In this document: one piece after another, positions 16,194-24,039 of the stretch
Position numbering within the stretch: position 1 is the first letter of the stretch
Layout: every line of letters starts with the position of its first letter
Source of the DNA: Salibacterium halotolerans
GTDB lineage: Bacteria > Bacillota > Bacilli > Bacillales > Marinococcaceae
Assembly (NCBI RefSeq): GCF_900115625.1
Contig: NZ_FOXD01000029.1
Coordinates: 1 to 40,444 of the forward strand
Length of the DNA: 40,444 bases
Reading direction: 5' to 3'
Position numbers and translations under genes: made by a program
Notes under the pieces: model-generated
Database searches by the model: none
The model's input: only the letters and a program-made list of their open reading frames with translations
Told to the model about the DNA's origin: nothing

Positions 16194-17530
16194 ATCAAAA
16201 TGGACAATTACAAAAGACTTTAACCCTGCCGCAGGTTGTTTTTCTAGGTCTTGCATGGAACACACCGATGATATACTTTTCCGTGTTCGGCGTGGCTTAC
16301 AGCGGATCCAATGGATTTCTGACGTCCGCCTACTTTCTCGCTGTCCTGGCCGTGCTCTTTACCGGAGCGAGTTACGCGGTGATGGCCAAAAAGATTCCCA
16401 TTTCCGGATCGGCGTATACATTTGCCAAAAAAGCGATTCATCCGAATGTCGGCTTTCTCGTCGGATGGGTCCTGCTTTTAAACTATTTATTCGCCCCGAT
16501 TATCGCTGCGATAACGTTTGGAACCTTTATGCACGCGGAATTTCCGGCCGTTCCATCGTTTGTATGGATTATTGGTCTGATCGTCCTACTTGCAGTGATT
16601 GCATCGGCCGGCGTCAATTCCTCCGCCAACATCAGCAGTTTTTTTGTTATGCTCCAGATCATCTTCATCATTGGATTCACGGCGTTTCTAGCCTACGCTC
16701 TTGCTACCGGCGGTGGTGCAGCCGCGCTTCTTTCACCGGCTCCCTTTCTGGATGTCGATCTGAACCTGTCCGTTGCTCTGGCCGGCGCTTCCGTGGTTGT
16801 GTTCTCTTTTCTCGGGTTTGATACGATGACCACCTTGTCCGAAGAAACCAAAAATGCCACCCGGACGATTCCCAAGGCTATCTTCATTATGATCGCGGTC
16901 GTCGGGGTGCTTCACGTCACGATGTCGTATTTTATTGAGCTTTCCTATCCCGGGTTCACGATCCAGAATCCCGATTCTGCCGCGCTTGAGCTGATGGGAC
17001 TGGTCGGGGGAAGCGTGCTGCGGGCGCTCTTTATGACCGTTTTGATTGCCGCCATCTTTACCCAGGGACTGGCTTCTATCACCAGTGTTTCGCGTCTGAT
17101 GTTTGTGATGGGGCGCGACGCTATTCTCCCGAAGAAGGTGTTCAGTTACGTGCATCCGCGTTTTCATACACCGGTACTTAACATCGGAATCGCCTCCGTG
17201 CTGTCCCTTGCAGCTATTTTCATTACCGTCGATGATGCCATCCGCTTTGTGAATTTCGGTGCATTAAGTGCGTTCTTTTTCGTCAATCTTTGTGTGATCA
17301 GCCTTTATTTTAAAAACGGCAGTCCGAAAACGATCCGCTCCACCATCACCAATCTGATATCTCCTTTTATCGGAGCCGGTTTTATTATCTGGCTGATCGC
17401 GCTGCTCGATGTGCCGACTTTAATAGGCGGTGCCATCTGGATAGCCGGCGGCGGCCTTTATCTTCTGTATCTGACAAGCGCATTCCAGCGTCCGCTGCCC
17501 GACTACAACGCAGAGCAAAAAACAGCATAA
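16190..17530 (+). CDS. APC-superfamily permease, candidate guanidine/amine importer
   Basis: A 446-residue polytopic protein with about 12 membrane spans. TM1 begins LPQVVFLGLAWNTPMIYFSVFG, followed by the family's SGSAYTFAKKAIHPNVGFLVGW segment and FSFLGFDTMTTLSEETKNATRTIPKAI, the typical APC helix-6/loop region. These transporters move amino acids or amines with protons or sodium. It is divergent from the guanidine operon and shares its control region with a nitrogen box, so guanidine, urea or a guanidino compound is the likely cargo (inference from context). ATG 16190 lies 10 bases after GGAG; the frame's earlier start has no ribosome site. Confidence 0.85.
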   Translation: MNQNGQLQKTLTLPQVVFLGLAWNTPMIYFSVFGVAYSGSNGFLTSAYFLAVLAVLFTGASYAVMAKKIPISGSAYTFAKKAIHPNVGFLVGWVLLLNYLFAPIIAAITFGTFMHAEFPAVPSFVWIIGLIVLLAVIASAGVNSSANISSFFVMLQIIFIIGFTAFLAYALATGGGAAALLSPAPFLDVDLNLSVALAGASVVVFSFLGFDTMTTLSEETKNATRTIPKAIFIMIAVVGVLHVTMSYFIELSYPGFTIQNPDSAALELMGLVGGSVLRALFMTVLIAAIFTQGLASITSVSRLMFVMGRDAILPKKVFSYVHPRFHTPVLNIGIASVLSLAAIFITVDDAIRFVNFGALSAFFFVNLCVISLYFKNGSPKTIRSTITNLISPFIGAGFIIWLIALLDVPTLIGGAIWIAGGGLYLLYLTSAFQRPLPDYNAEQKTA

Positions 17531-17554
17531 ATTATTATACTATTAAAACAAGTC

Positions 17555-17605
17555 ACGTAAAGGAACTGCCCCGCATAGCACAGGGCAGCTCCTTTTACGT
17601 GTTTT
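17555..17605. terminator. Bidirectional terminator between permease and glycosidase genes
   Basis: A long stem, ACGTAAA(A)GGA with CTGCCC on the left and GGGCAG with TCCTTTTACGT on the right, around a CGCATAGCACA loop. GTTTTCTTCTT follows on the plus strand. The two genes converge here. Confidence 0.75.
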
Positions 17606-17609
17606 CTTC

Positions 17610-19940
17610 TTACCGCGTCATCTGTTCTGCATCCCTCAGTAATGAATCAGCGGCTTTTCTGGAAATATGCTTTTCCCGCTGCGCGTGAAGATGATTCATG
17701 AAAGGCTGCAGGTTATCTTGTTTCAGTTTCGCCTGTAAGCTGTCTGCTATTCCTTTGTTGTTTATCAAACCTTCGTCCGCAAATGTCGTTACATCCCGGC
17801 GGAGGGTATCGAGGGTGATGGATTTGGTGAGGGAGATATAGTCTAGTTCGGCATAGTTGCTCCCCTTTTCGAACGTGATTGTATTATCCCCTTCGTTTAA
17901 CTCAATCTCGGTCGTTTCCAGGTTTCTTGTACCGAAATTGGGAACATCACTCATCCATCCACCCGAGTTCTCGTACGTTATCTCCGACGTCTGCCCGCCG
18001 TTCACCGAAAGAGAATGGGTGCTCTCGGCATCTGTTCCGTCCGCATAGCCGATTTCCATCGTGTACGCGCCGCCCGCCAGCACTTCGACATCAAAGGTCA
18101 CGCTGCTGTTATCATAATCAATATTGCCGACGAACGCTCCATCTGAGGCATAGCTGGAATCATGTGTAACAGCATTTTCTATCGCAGCATCTTCTGCTTC
18201 CGCGCGGAGTTGAAATGGTCCTTTAGGCTTCATGCCAACCTGAAGGTAATCGACGTCCACCGCTCCGTCCGCGGCTAGACGTATGGTGTTGGTGCCGGCA
18301 TCTAAATGAGCTGTCGTCCGGTACGTCTCGTAGCTGGAAGACCCTGTTTCCGAAAAAACCACATCCCGGGTGTCTCCATTTATCTTCAGCTGCTGGTTTC
18401 CGTTGTCCGTCGTTACATTGGCGTACCGCAGCGCTATGTCATACTCTCCATCTTCCGGAGCGTTCACTTGAAAATCCAGGCTGTCATCCTGCAGTCCCAC
18501 GTATTTGTTGTTGGACACATGGGCATCAGCATCGGAGACCTGATCCGGATGTCCAGCGGCATGTTCTGCTTCATAGCGTGACATACCGTCTCCAGAGGCG
18601 GTGATGGTCAAGTTGTAACCGGATGACTTTTCCATATCCGTCACCGGAATGGTCAGGCTGTCATCGGTGATCGTAAATTCTCCCTCAAACACGGTCGCCG
18701 GTTCGCTTAACGGCGTGTCTACTCCGTGCCACGACGCTTCTTCCACCTTCACGTGTGCGGTATCATCCAGAAAAGCAGCCTCATCCAATCCGTCGATGGA
18801 AAGCACGCCGTCTCCATTATGACCGCCGAAGATTCCTTTTATTTCTTCTTTGTCCGGACTGATACTCACCACCCCGTCGAGTCCAGCTGCGTCTGTGGCG
18901 GCAGGTTCTGTCATCACCATGTTTCCTGACATGTCACCGTACCATTTGTACGTCCACCATGCACCGTTTGGTTCCATGTCACTCGTTAATAAATTACTGA
19001 GACGTCCCGGTCTGTACCAAAAAGCCAGGTTGGCCGTATCCACACCGGCTCTTTCAAATGGTGCGATGTACTGGATCATCGCACCCGGCACCGCCTGCTC
19101 GGACTGGACACCGTACTCATTTATACTAATGCGGAGCGGCTCAATACCAAGTTCTTTCTCAAGCGCCCTGTAGTTCTCTACGTGCGATTCAATCGCCCAT
19201 GGCGCCGGGCCGTTTTCATGATTGCCTTCCGGATTCCCTAGCTCATGCCAGCTCATAATATCGGGAAGCGTATTCGTATCTCTTGCGTGAATTAAAAATT
19301 CCCGGAGCAGCGATTCATTATACTGGGTGAAACTGGGGCCGATAATGTCTGTTTCTGTGTCCATTTCTTTTATCAGATTGTATGTCCGTTCCCAGCCTTC
19401 CAAAAAAGGTCCCGCCGCTTCTTCATCCCACGTCCATTCCGGTTCATTCCATATTTCGTATCCATAGATATTGTCTGATCCCGATTCCTTTGTGTCCTGA
19501 ACAATTTCTCTCACCTTCGTCTCCCAGTCACTCCATCCTTCCCATTGATACGGAAAATCCGGGTAGATATCAGGCATCCGGATCGTCACAGATGCTCCGG
19601 CCTCTTCCGCCATTGGCGCTACTTCCAGGGAATCCCCCAGCACCCTTGTTTCTCCGTTTGGAAAATGAGTGCCTCCCGGGGCCATCTGTGTAAACATTTT
19701 AGGCTTTGTCGGATTGACGAGTTCCTGCGGCGGATATCCTGCTTCGCCCAGCCCGTAAAGAGCACCCGACGCCACCTGGGTGACCGGCCGGTATTCATTC
19801 CCGACATCCACCTGCAGTGTCTCTACTTTACCGCTCCCGTTCTCCTCTGCCTGTACGTCGCCGGAATGCGCCGGAACGCCTGCACCGGTACCGGCCACAA
19901 TGAAAAATCCCACAGCCGCCAACCTCAGCTTTTCCTTCAT
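17610..19940 (-). CDS. Secreted glycoside hydrolase (clan GH-A) with two CBM35/CBM6-type modules
   Basis: A 776-residue exported enzyme. Signal peptide: residues 1-31 (cut probably after VQA). Catalytic TIM barrel to about 350: acid/base candidate E166 (WNEP) and nucleophile candidate E275 (INEYG), as in clan GH-A. Family assignment is uncertain; GH39 or a GH5-like family would fit. A linker beta domain (about 350-450) is followed by two carbohydrate-binding modules at 453-570 (YEAEHAA) and 577-706 (LRAEAEDAA), and a helical tail from 710 of a type seen in other Bacillus secreted proteins. Upstream lie a cre site and the 40-bp element shared with the GH127 promoter, so it probably releases arabino-oligosaccharides outside the cell for that system. 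ATG follows GGAGG. Confidence 0.82.
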   Translation of the reverse strand: MKEKLRLAAVGFFIVAGTGAGVPAHSGDVQAEENGSGKVETLQVDVGNEYRPVTQVASGALYGLGEAGYPPQELVNPTKPKMFTQMAPGGTHFPNGETRVLGDSLEVAPMAEEAGASVTIRMPDIYPDFPYQWEGWSDWETKVREIVQDTKESGSDNIYGYEIWNEPEWTWDEEAAGPFLEGWERTYNLIKEMDTETDIIGPSFTQYNESLLREFLIHARDTNTLPDIMSWHELGNPEGNHENGPAPWAIESHVENYRALEKELGIEPLRISINEYGVQSEQAVPGAMIQYIAPFERAGVDTANLAFWYRPGRLSNLLTSDMEPNGAWWTYKWYGDMSGNMVMTEPAATDAAGLDGVVSISPDKEEIKGIFGGHNGDGVLSIDGLDEAAFLDDTAHVKVEEASWHGVDTPLSEPATVFEGEFTITDDSLTIPVTDMEKSSGYNLTITASGDGMSRYEAEHAAGHPDQVSDADAHVSNNKYVGLQDDSLDFQVNAPEDGEYDIALRYANVTTDNGNQQLKINGDTRDVVFSETGSSSYETYRTTAHLDAGTNTIRLAADGAVDVDYLQVGMKPKGPFQLRAEAEDAAIENAVTHDSSYASDGAFVGNIDYDNSSVTFDVEVLAGGAYTMEIGYADGTDAESTHSLSVNGGQTSEITYENSGGWMSDVPNFGTRNLETTEIELNEGDNTITFEKGSNYAELDYISLTKSITLDTLRRDVTTFADEGLINNKGIADSLQAKLKQDNLQPFMNHLHAQREKHISRKAADSLLRDAEQMTR

Positions 19941-20023
19941 CCACTATTCCTCCCTTATGAAAATAGAATGGTAAAGACCCAATCTTCCAGATAAAAAACC
20001 TGTCCCCTGTGTTCTTACATTGT

Positions 20024-20038
20024 TTGTAAGCGCAACCA
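20024..20038 (-). promoter_or_regulatory. Probable cre site of the secreted glycosidase gene
   Basis: TTGTAAGCGCAACCA fits WTGNAANCGNWNNCW at all positions. It overlaps an inverted repeat CTTACA-ttgtt-TGTAAG (20014-20030). It lies 84-98 bases before the start codon, consistent with catabolite repression of a secreted glycosidase. Confidence 0.65.
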
Positions 20039-20105
20039 TTTTTGTCGTTAAAAAAATGTCATGGTTCCGCCGTTACTTAAAGGTTACCATTCTATATCGA
20101 TGAAA

Positions 20106-20145
20106 TCGGTAGCTGGAACAGAAGAATAGGTGGAACATTCTTACT
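20106..20145. promoter_or_regulatory. 40-bp element, copy 1 (shared with the GH127/araC promoter)
   Basis: Aligned without gaps to 27436-27475, 30 of 40 bases are identical, concentrated in TCGGTAG, GAAGAATAGGTG and TTCTTACT. It starts 166 bases before the glycosidase ATG, against 157 bases for the other copy and the GH127 ATG. A binding site of the AraC regulator encoded at 27497-28387 is the natural reading. Confidence 0.68.
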
Positions 20146-20160
20146 TTATTTCATAACCTG

Positions 20161-20643
20161 TCACAAAAAAACATGGGAAGCTTCTATGGTGTCTTCGAGA
20201 TGGAGGATGCCGAAGGAGCAGTACGGCGCTCTGCGCCGGTATAAGAGGGATCCCGGGTTAAACAGCAGCGTTTTGCCGCTGTACCGCAGCAGCGGCAGGT
20301 GGGAATGGCCGAAAACGAGAATATCAGGCGGATCCTGAAACGCTTCAAGCGCGCGCTGTTCGGTTGTTTTTTTCTCCCCGTGGCCGTGGACGACACCGAC
20401 CGCCCAGCCGTTGATGTCGAGCAGCTGTTTTTGAGGTGCGAGGTCCCGGATGTCTTCACCGTCCACATTGCCTTGTACAGCGGTCATCAGGGCGTACCGC
20501 TCCAATGTATGCAGAACTTCTGGAATCTGCACGTCTCCAGTATGAATAATATGGCCGCTGTCCCCAAGCTCCCGCAGGAGCCTGTCCGGAAGCGGTTTGT
20601 CCGTTTTTTTGATATGGGTATCCCCAAGAACAACAATTTTCAC
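20161..20643 (-). CDS. YfcE/MJ0936-family metallophosphoesterase
   Basis: A 160-residue single-domain phosphodiesterase. Metal-binding motifs are seen in order: GDTH (near 6-9), GDV (near 37-39), GNVDG (near 58-62), HGHG (near 86-89) and GHSHLP (near 112-117), the complete set of the calcineurin-like fold. Members of this group hydrolyse model phosphodiesters with manganese; the natural substrate is usually unknown. Start GTG 20643 is chosen over the GTG three codons earlier, because AAAGGAG lies eight bases before it and touches the earlier one. The gene is monocistronic and its start is divergent from the PfpI gene. Confidence 0.9.
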   Translation of the reverse strand: MKIVVLGDTHIKKTDKPLPDRLLRELGDSGHIIHTGDVQIPEVLHTLERYALMTAVQGNVDGEDIRDLAPQKQLLDINGWAVGVVHGHGEKKTTEQRALEAFQDPPDILVFGHSHLPLLRYSGKTLLFNPGSLLYRRRAPYCSFGILHLEDTIEASHVFL

Positions 20644-20723
20644 CGGAAACACTCCTTTCCTATGTTTACCGCCGCCCCAAAAGAGGAATGACTGGAGTGG
20701 ACGCCGGTCCGTGAGCAGTATTT

Positions 20724-20751
20724 TTTACGCGGGGTGGAAATTCATTATAAG
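20724..20751 (+). promoter_or_regulatory. Possible promoter of the PfpI-family gene
   Basis: TTTACG (20724-20729), a 16-base spacer and TATAAG (20746-20751), 35 bases before the ATG at 20786. Confidence 0.5.
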
Positions 20752-20785
20752 ATGTACCCGCACATTCATAAAGGAGGTCGATTGC

Positions 20786-21445
20786 ATGGCAGATAAAAAA
20801 GTACTGATGGTCGTGACGAACCACACCACCATCTCCGACGATCACAAAACAGGATTATGGCTCGAAGAATTTGCTGTACCTTACAACGTATTTAAAGAAC
20901 AGGGATACGATGTGAAAGTAACAAGCATTGAAGGCGGCGAAGTTCCGCTTGATCCAAACAGCATCGAAGACCGTGCAGAATGGAAAGAAGCAGAAGGTAT
21001 TCTGAAAAACACCGTCAAGCTGAGTGAAGAAGACAAACACGGCTATGACGCTATCTTCCTTCCAGGCGGCCACGGCACGATGTTCGACTTCCCGGACAGT
21101 GACGTTCTGCAGAATGTTCTGCAGCATTTCGCGGAAGAAAACAACGTCATCAGCGCCGTCTGCCACGGTCCGGCTGGTCTGGTGAACGCCACCTACGCCG
21201 ACGGCACACCGGTTGTGAAAAACAAACGCATGGCAGCATTCACCGATGATGAAGAAATCGAAATGCAGCTGGATGCGCACATGCCGTTCATGCTCGAATC
21301 CAAGCTCCGCGAAAAAGGCGCCAACATCGAACGCGGCGAAAGCTGGAGCGATTTCTCCGTTGTAGACGGCAAGCTCGTCACCGGCCAGAATCCGCAATCC
21401 AGTAAAAGCACCGCCGAAAAAGTCGTCGAAACCCTCGAAGCCTAA
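20786..21445 (+). CDS. DJ-1/PfpI family class I glutamine amidotransferase-like protein
   Basis: A 219-residue cytosolic protein of the DJ-1/PfpI superfamily, closest in layout to the Hsp31-like glyoxalase/deglycase group. The nucleophile is C126 in SAVCHGPAGL; an upstream acidic residue and the FLPGGHGTMFDFPDS loop (91-105) complete the usual site, with an inserted cap segment around 50-75. Start ATG 20786 has AAGGAGG nine bases before it. Codon use in this gene is markedly regular (many GAA, AAA, GGC, AAC), which hints at strong expression. It probably handles reactive carbonyls; that is family inference. Confidence 0.9.
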   Translation: MADKKVLMVVTNHTTISDDHKTGLWLEEFAVPYNVFKEQGYDVKVTSIEGGEVPLDPNSIEDRAEWKEAEGILKNTVKLSEEDKHGYDAIFLPGGHGTMFDFPDSDVLQNVLQHFAEENNVISAVCHGPAGLVNATYADGTPVVKNKRMAAFTDDEEIEMQLDAHMPFMLESKLREKGANIERGESWSDFSVVDGKLVTGQNPQSSKSTAEKVVETLEA

Positions 21446-21502
21446 AACATTTTCTTTTTACGAACGAACCATATATGAGTTGAAATCGAAAAATGTTGAA
21501 TA

Positions 21503-21546
21503 AAAAAAGGGTCCGATTATCCTGCATGGATAATCGGATCTTTTTT
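21503..21546. terminator. Bidirectional terminator
   Basis: Perfect 11-bp arms TCCGATTATCC (21512-21522) and GGATAATCGGA (21528-21538), with A-rich and T-rich flanks on both sides. It serves the PfpI gene and the convergent lipoprotein gene, whose last codons lie in the stem. Confidence 0.88.
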
Positions 21547-22074
21547 ATGAGATGACAATGCGTTTATTGATGAAACGGCGGGGTCCCGGCGGTGAACGTT
21601 TCCAAGTTTAACATCAGCAGAGTTAATTTGAACTTTTTCCATATTTTTAACCATTTCTCTATCAAGTTTTATGACAAAGGTTTTTGGTATTCCCATTTCT
21701 AAACAAGGTGTATTATTTTCTTCCAGTGTTATATCTATAACATTATCATCAGGATTAGATTCAATATTTTCTATTTCTTTTGTACAGTTTTTTGATTCAA
21801 TTGTTGCTATAAAGATAACAGCATATTCTTCCCAATCTACATTTGAAGCGGTGTTCCTAAAATCAAACTGATTCCATCTGTTTTCGAAATCATTTTGATG
21901 AAACACTGGGTAATATTCAGCATCTTCAGCCCCGTGAGTGCTACTCTCGGCTATCAGCTCCCCATTATCGAAATTGGCGCACGAAGCTATCAGTACAAAA
22001 GGGGCTGATGCCAATACTATTAACGAAAATTTTATCAACTTCTGCTTGTGCTTGGTATTCAATGTTATTGTCAT
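21517..22074 (-). CDS. Putative lipoprotein of unknown function, AT-rich
   Basis: About 185 residues from ATG 22074; ATG 22089 is an alternative, and none of the starts has a strong ribosome site. The N-terminus (KHKQKLIKFSLIVLASAPFVLIASC) is a lipoprotein signal whose lipobox cysteine is near residue 33. The mature part is acidic. Segments EEYAVIFIATIESKNCTKEIENIE and NVIDITLEENNTPCLEMGIPKTFVIKLDRE loosely recall the PrcB-C-terminal-like fold of Bacillus lipoproteins, a weak resemblance only. The gene is clearly richer in A and T than its neighbours, which suggests later acquisition. The frame remains open into the upstream terminator, but that extension is not credible as protein. Confidence 0.6.
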   Translation of the reverse strand: MTITLNTKHKQKLIKFSLIVLASAPFVLIASCANFDNGELIAESSTHGAEDAEYYPVFHQNDFENRWNQFDFRNTASNVDWEEYAVIFIATIESKNCTKEIENIESNPDDNVIDITLEENNTPCLEMGIPKTFVIKLDREMVKNMEKVQINSADVKLGNVHRRDPAVSSINALSSHKKDPIIHAG

Positions 22075-22189
22075 CCGTTCTCTTGTCATAATGGAATGCT
22101 CAAGGCTGGCTTTGTTCATTTCCTTTTTGTTTGATAATTCAACTATAACAAACGAACCGCTTTTTGTTTCTTTCGTTTCGAAAAAAATG

Positions 22190-22245
22190 CAAAAAATAAG
22201 GGCGCGGCTGTCAACAGACTGATCAGAAGCCGCGCCCTTATTTTC
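22190..22245. terminator. Terminator of the arabino-oligosaccharide ABC operon
   Basis: Perfect 12-bp arms AAGGGCGCGGCT (22198-22209) and AGCCGCGCCCTT (22228-22239). The minus-strand side continues ATTTTTTG. It closes the operon that begins with GH127. Confidence 0.88.
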
Positions 22246-22268
22246 TGTATTCACCCCGGTATCGTATG

Positions 22269-23087
22269 TTATTCTTTCACCGCTCCGGCAGTCAGGCCGC
22301 TGATGATATAACGCTGGAGCACGACGGATATGAGAACAATGGGAATCGTTGCGATCACGGCGGCGGCTGTCATCTGTCCCCAATCGAGGGAATGGACGCC
22401 CTGGAACTGCGAAATTGCCACTGGTACGGTTCTCGCCGATTCGGACGATGTGAAAATCAAAGCAAACAGGAATTCATTCCACGCGAGCGTAAACGCAATG
22501 ATGCCCACCGTCAAAATGCTGGGGATGGAAAGCGGCAGAAATATTTTGACAATCATCCGGAACACCCCGCACCCATCCATAATCGCCACCTCTTCAATCG
22601 ACGGGTGAATCGTCCGGAAAAATCCGGTCAAAATCCATACGACAAGCGGAGTGAAATAGGCAACATACGGCAGAATCAGCGCAAAGTACGTATCAATGGC
22701 GCCGATGCTGCGCAGGAAGTCAAACAACGGACTGATAATAAATATCCCCGGAAAAATCGTAATAAACAAAACCAGCATAAACAGCGGGTTTCGGAAGCGG
22801 AAACATAGTCTTGCAAACGAATAAGCAGCCGGCACGCCTATCAGCAGGCAGACTATCGACGTCACCCCGGATACGACAAAACTGTTCCAGATATTCGACA
22901 AAAATCCGCTCTCCAGAATAACCTGCACGTAATTATCTATAATGAAGGGATCCGGAAAAATCCCCGCGTCAAAAATCTGGTTTTGCGATTTGAATGACGT
23001 CAGAACCGTCCATACATACGGAACAAGATTAACGAGCACGATGAGAATAAAAAATATCCAGAATAACGGTCCTAATTTCCTGTTCAT
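22269..23087 (-). CDS. ABC sugar transporter permease (CUT1, MalG-like)
   Basis: A 272-residue inner-membrane permease with about six spans. The EAA loop that meets the ATPase is visible as EEVAIMDGCGVFRMIVKIFLPLSIPSI-type sequence (near 185-212). It pairs with the permease encoded just upstream. ATG 23087 has AAAGGAGG six bases before it; the frame's earlier start lies on the ribosome site. It is the last gene of the operon and is followed by a strong terminator. Confidence 0.92.
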   Translation of the reverse strand: MNRKLGPLFWIFFILIVLVNLVPYVWTVLTSFKSQNQIFDAGIFPDPFIIDNYVQVILESGFLSNIWNSFVVSGVTSIVCLLIGVPAAYSFARLCFRFRNPLFMLVLFITIFPGIFIISPLFDFLRSIGAIDTYFALILPYVAYFTPLVVWILTGFFRTIHPSIEEVAIMDGCGVFRMIVKIFLPLSIPSILTVGIIAFTLAWNEFLFALIFTSSESARTVPVAISQFQGVHSLDWGQMTAAAVIATIPIVLISVVLQRYIISGLTAGAVKE

Positions 23088-23100
23088 ATTTCCCCTCCTT

Positions 23101-23976
23101 TCAGGCATCCATATTTTTGCTCATGCCCCGGACATAAAATGCTATCAATATGCCGACAACAATGACTCCGATAACGGCCATCGCTCCACCTAAACCGAAG
23201 TCCAAATATTGAAAAAACACTTTGTAGTTATACAGGGTGAAAATTTCCGTCGCTTCTCCCGGTCCGCCGCCGGTCATCACGTACACGATATCTATCACAT
23301 TGATCGTCTGCAGCGTCGTAAAGATAAGTCCCAGCATGATAAACGGTTTAATCAGCGGCAGGGTAATATGAAAATACTTCTGCCATGCATTCGAACCATC
23401 CATATCCGCGCTTTCATATAAATCTTTGGATATCGTCTGCAGCCCTGATATAACGATCAACGTTAACAAGGGAGTGGTTTTCCATATATTTGTCGTTACG
23501 ACACTGAGCATGGCAAGGTTATCCGACACGAGCCATGGAATATTCCGCTCAATAAGACCGATACCAGATAACACTTGGTTTATAATGCCAAAATCCGCGT
23601 CATACATGAACTTCCACGCCTGAGCCGCCACAACCGGAGCCACTGCCCAGGGCAGCAGGATCGAAGCACGAAACAGCGACCGCCCTTTAAACGACTGATT
23701 CGCCAGCTGTGACGTGATCAGAGCAAGTATTAACATGCCGCCCACGCTGCCGAGAATATAAATGAGGCTTGTTACAATCGAGGAACGGAATCTCTCACTC
23801 TGAAACAGCGAGATATAGTTTTCCAGTCCGACAAAGCCTCTGTCCGCATTTGGATCAGACAGCTGATACGACTGAAAACTGTAGGTCAGCGTTGTCAAAA
23901 GTGGTATAAACACAATAACGATAATCATGACGAACATAGGTATCAACAATACATAAGGTAAATACTTATACCGCAT
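23101..23976 (-). CDS. ABC sugar transporter permease (CUT1, MalF-like)
   Basis: A 291-residue permease with about six spans, starting MRYKYLPYVLLIPMFVMIIVIVF; the EAA loop appears as DLYESADMDGSNAWQKYFHITLPLIKP. It forms a heterodimer with the MalG-like subunit. No ATP-binding subunit lies in the operon or the window; CUT1 importers of Bacillus commonly borrow a shared ATPase of the MsmX type encoded elsewhere. ATG follows AAAGGGGG. Confidence 0.92.
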   Translation of the reverse strand: MRYKYLPYVLLIPMFVMIIVIVFIPLLTTLTYSFQSYQLSDPNADRGFVGLENYISLFQSERFRSSIVTSLIYILGSVGGMLILALITSQLANQSFKGRSLFRASILLPWAVAPVVAAQAWKFMYDADFGIINQVLSGIGLIERNIPWLVSDNLAMLSVVTTNIWKTTPLLTLIVISGLQTISKDLYESADMDGSNAWQKYFHITLPLIKPFIMLGLIFTTLQTINVIDIVYVMTGGGPGEATEIFTLYNYKVFFQYLDFGLGGAMAVIGVIVVGILIAFYVRGMSKNMDA

Positions 23977-23992
23977 GTGACAGCCCCCTTTC

Positions 23993-24017
23993 CCGCCGAA
24001 TGCCGGACATCCGGCGG
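23993..24017 (-). other. Hairpin between binding-protein and permease genes
   Basis: CCGCCG and CGGCGG arms around an inner CCGGA/TCCGG pairing. In operon direction no T-run follows, so it more likely protects the abundant binding-protein mRNA than ends it; on the other strand TTTATTTTTTT follows. Confidence 0.5.
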
Positions 24018-24039
24018 TTTATTTTTTTCTTCCGACTGC

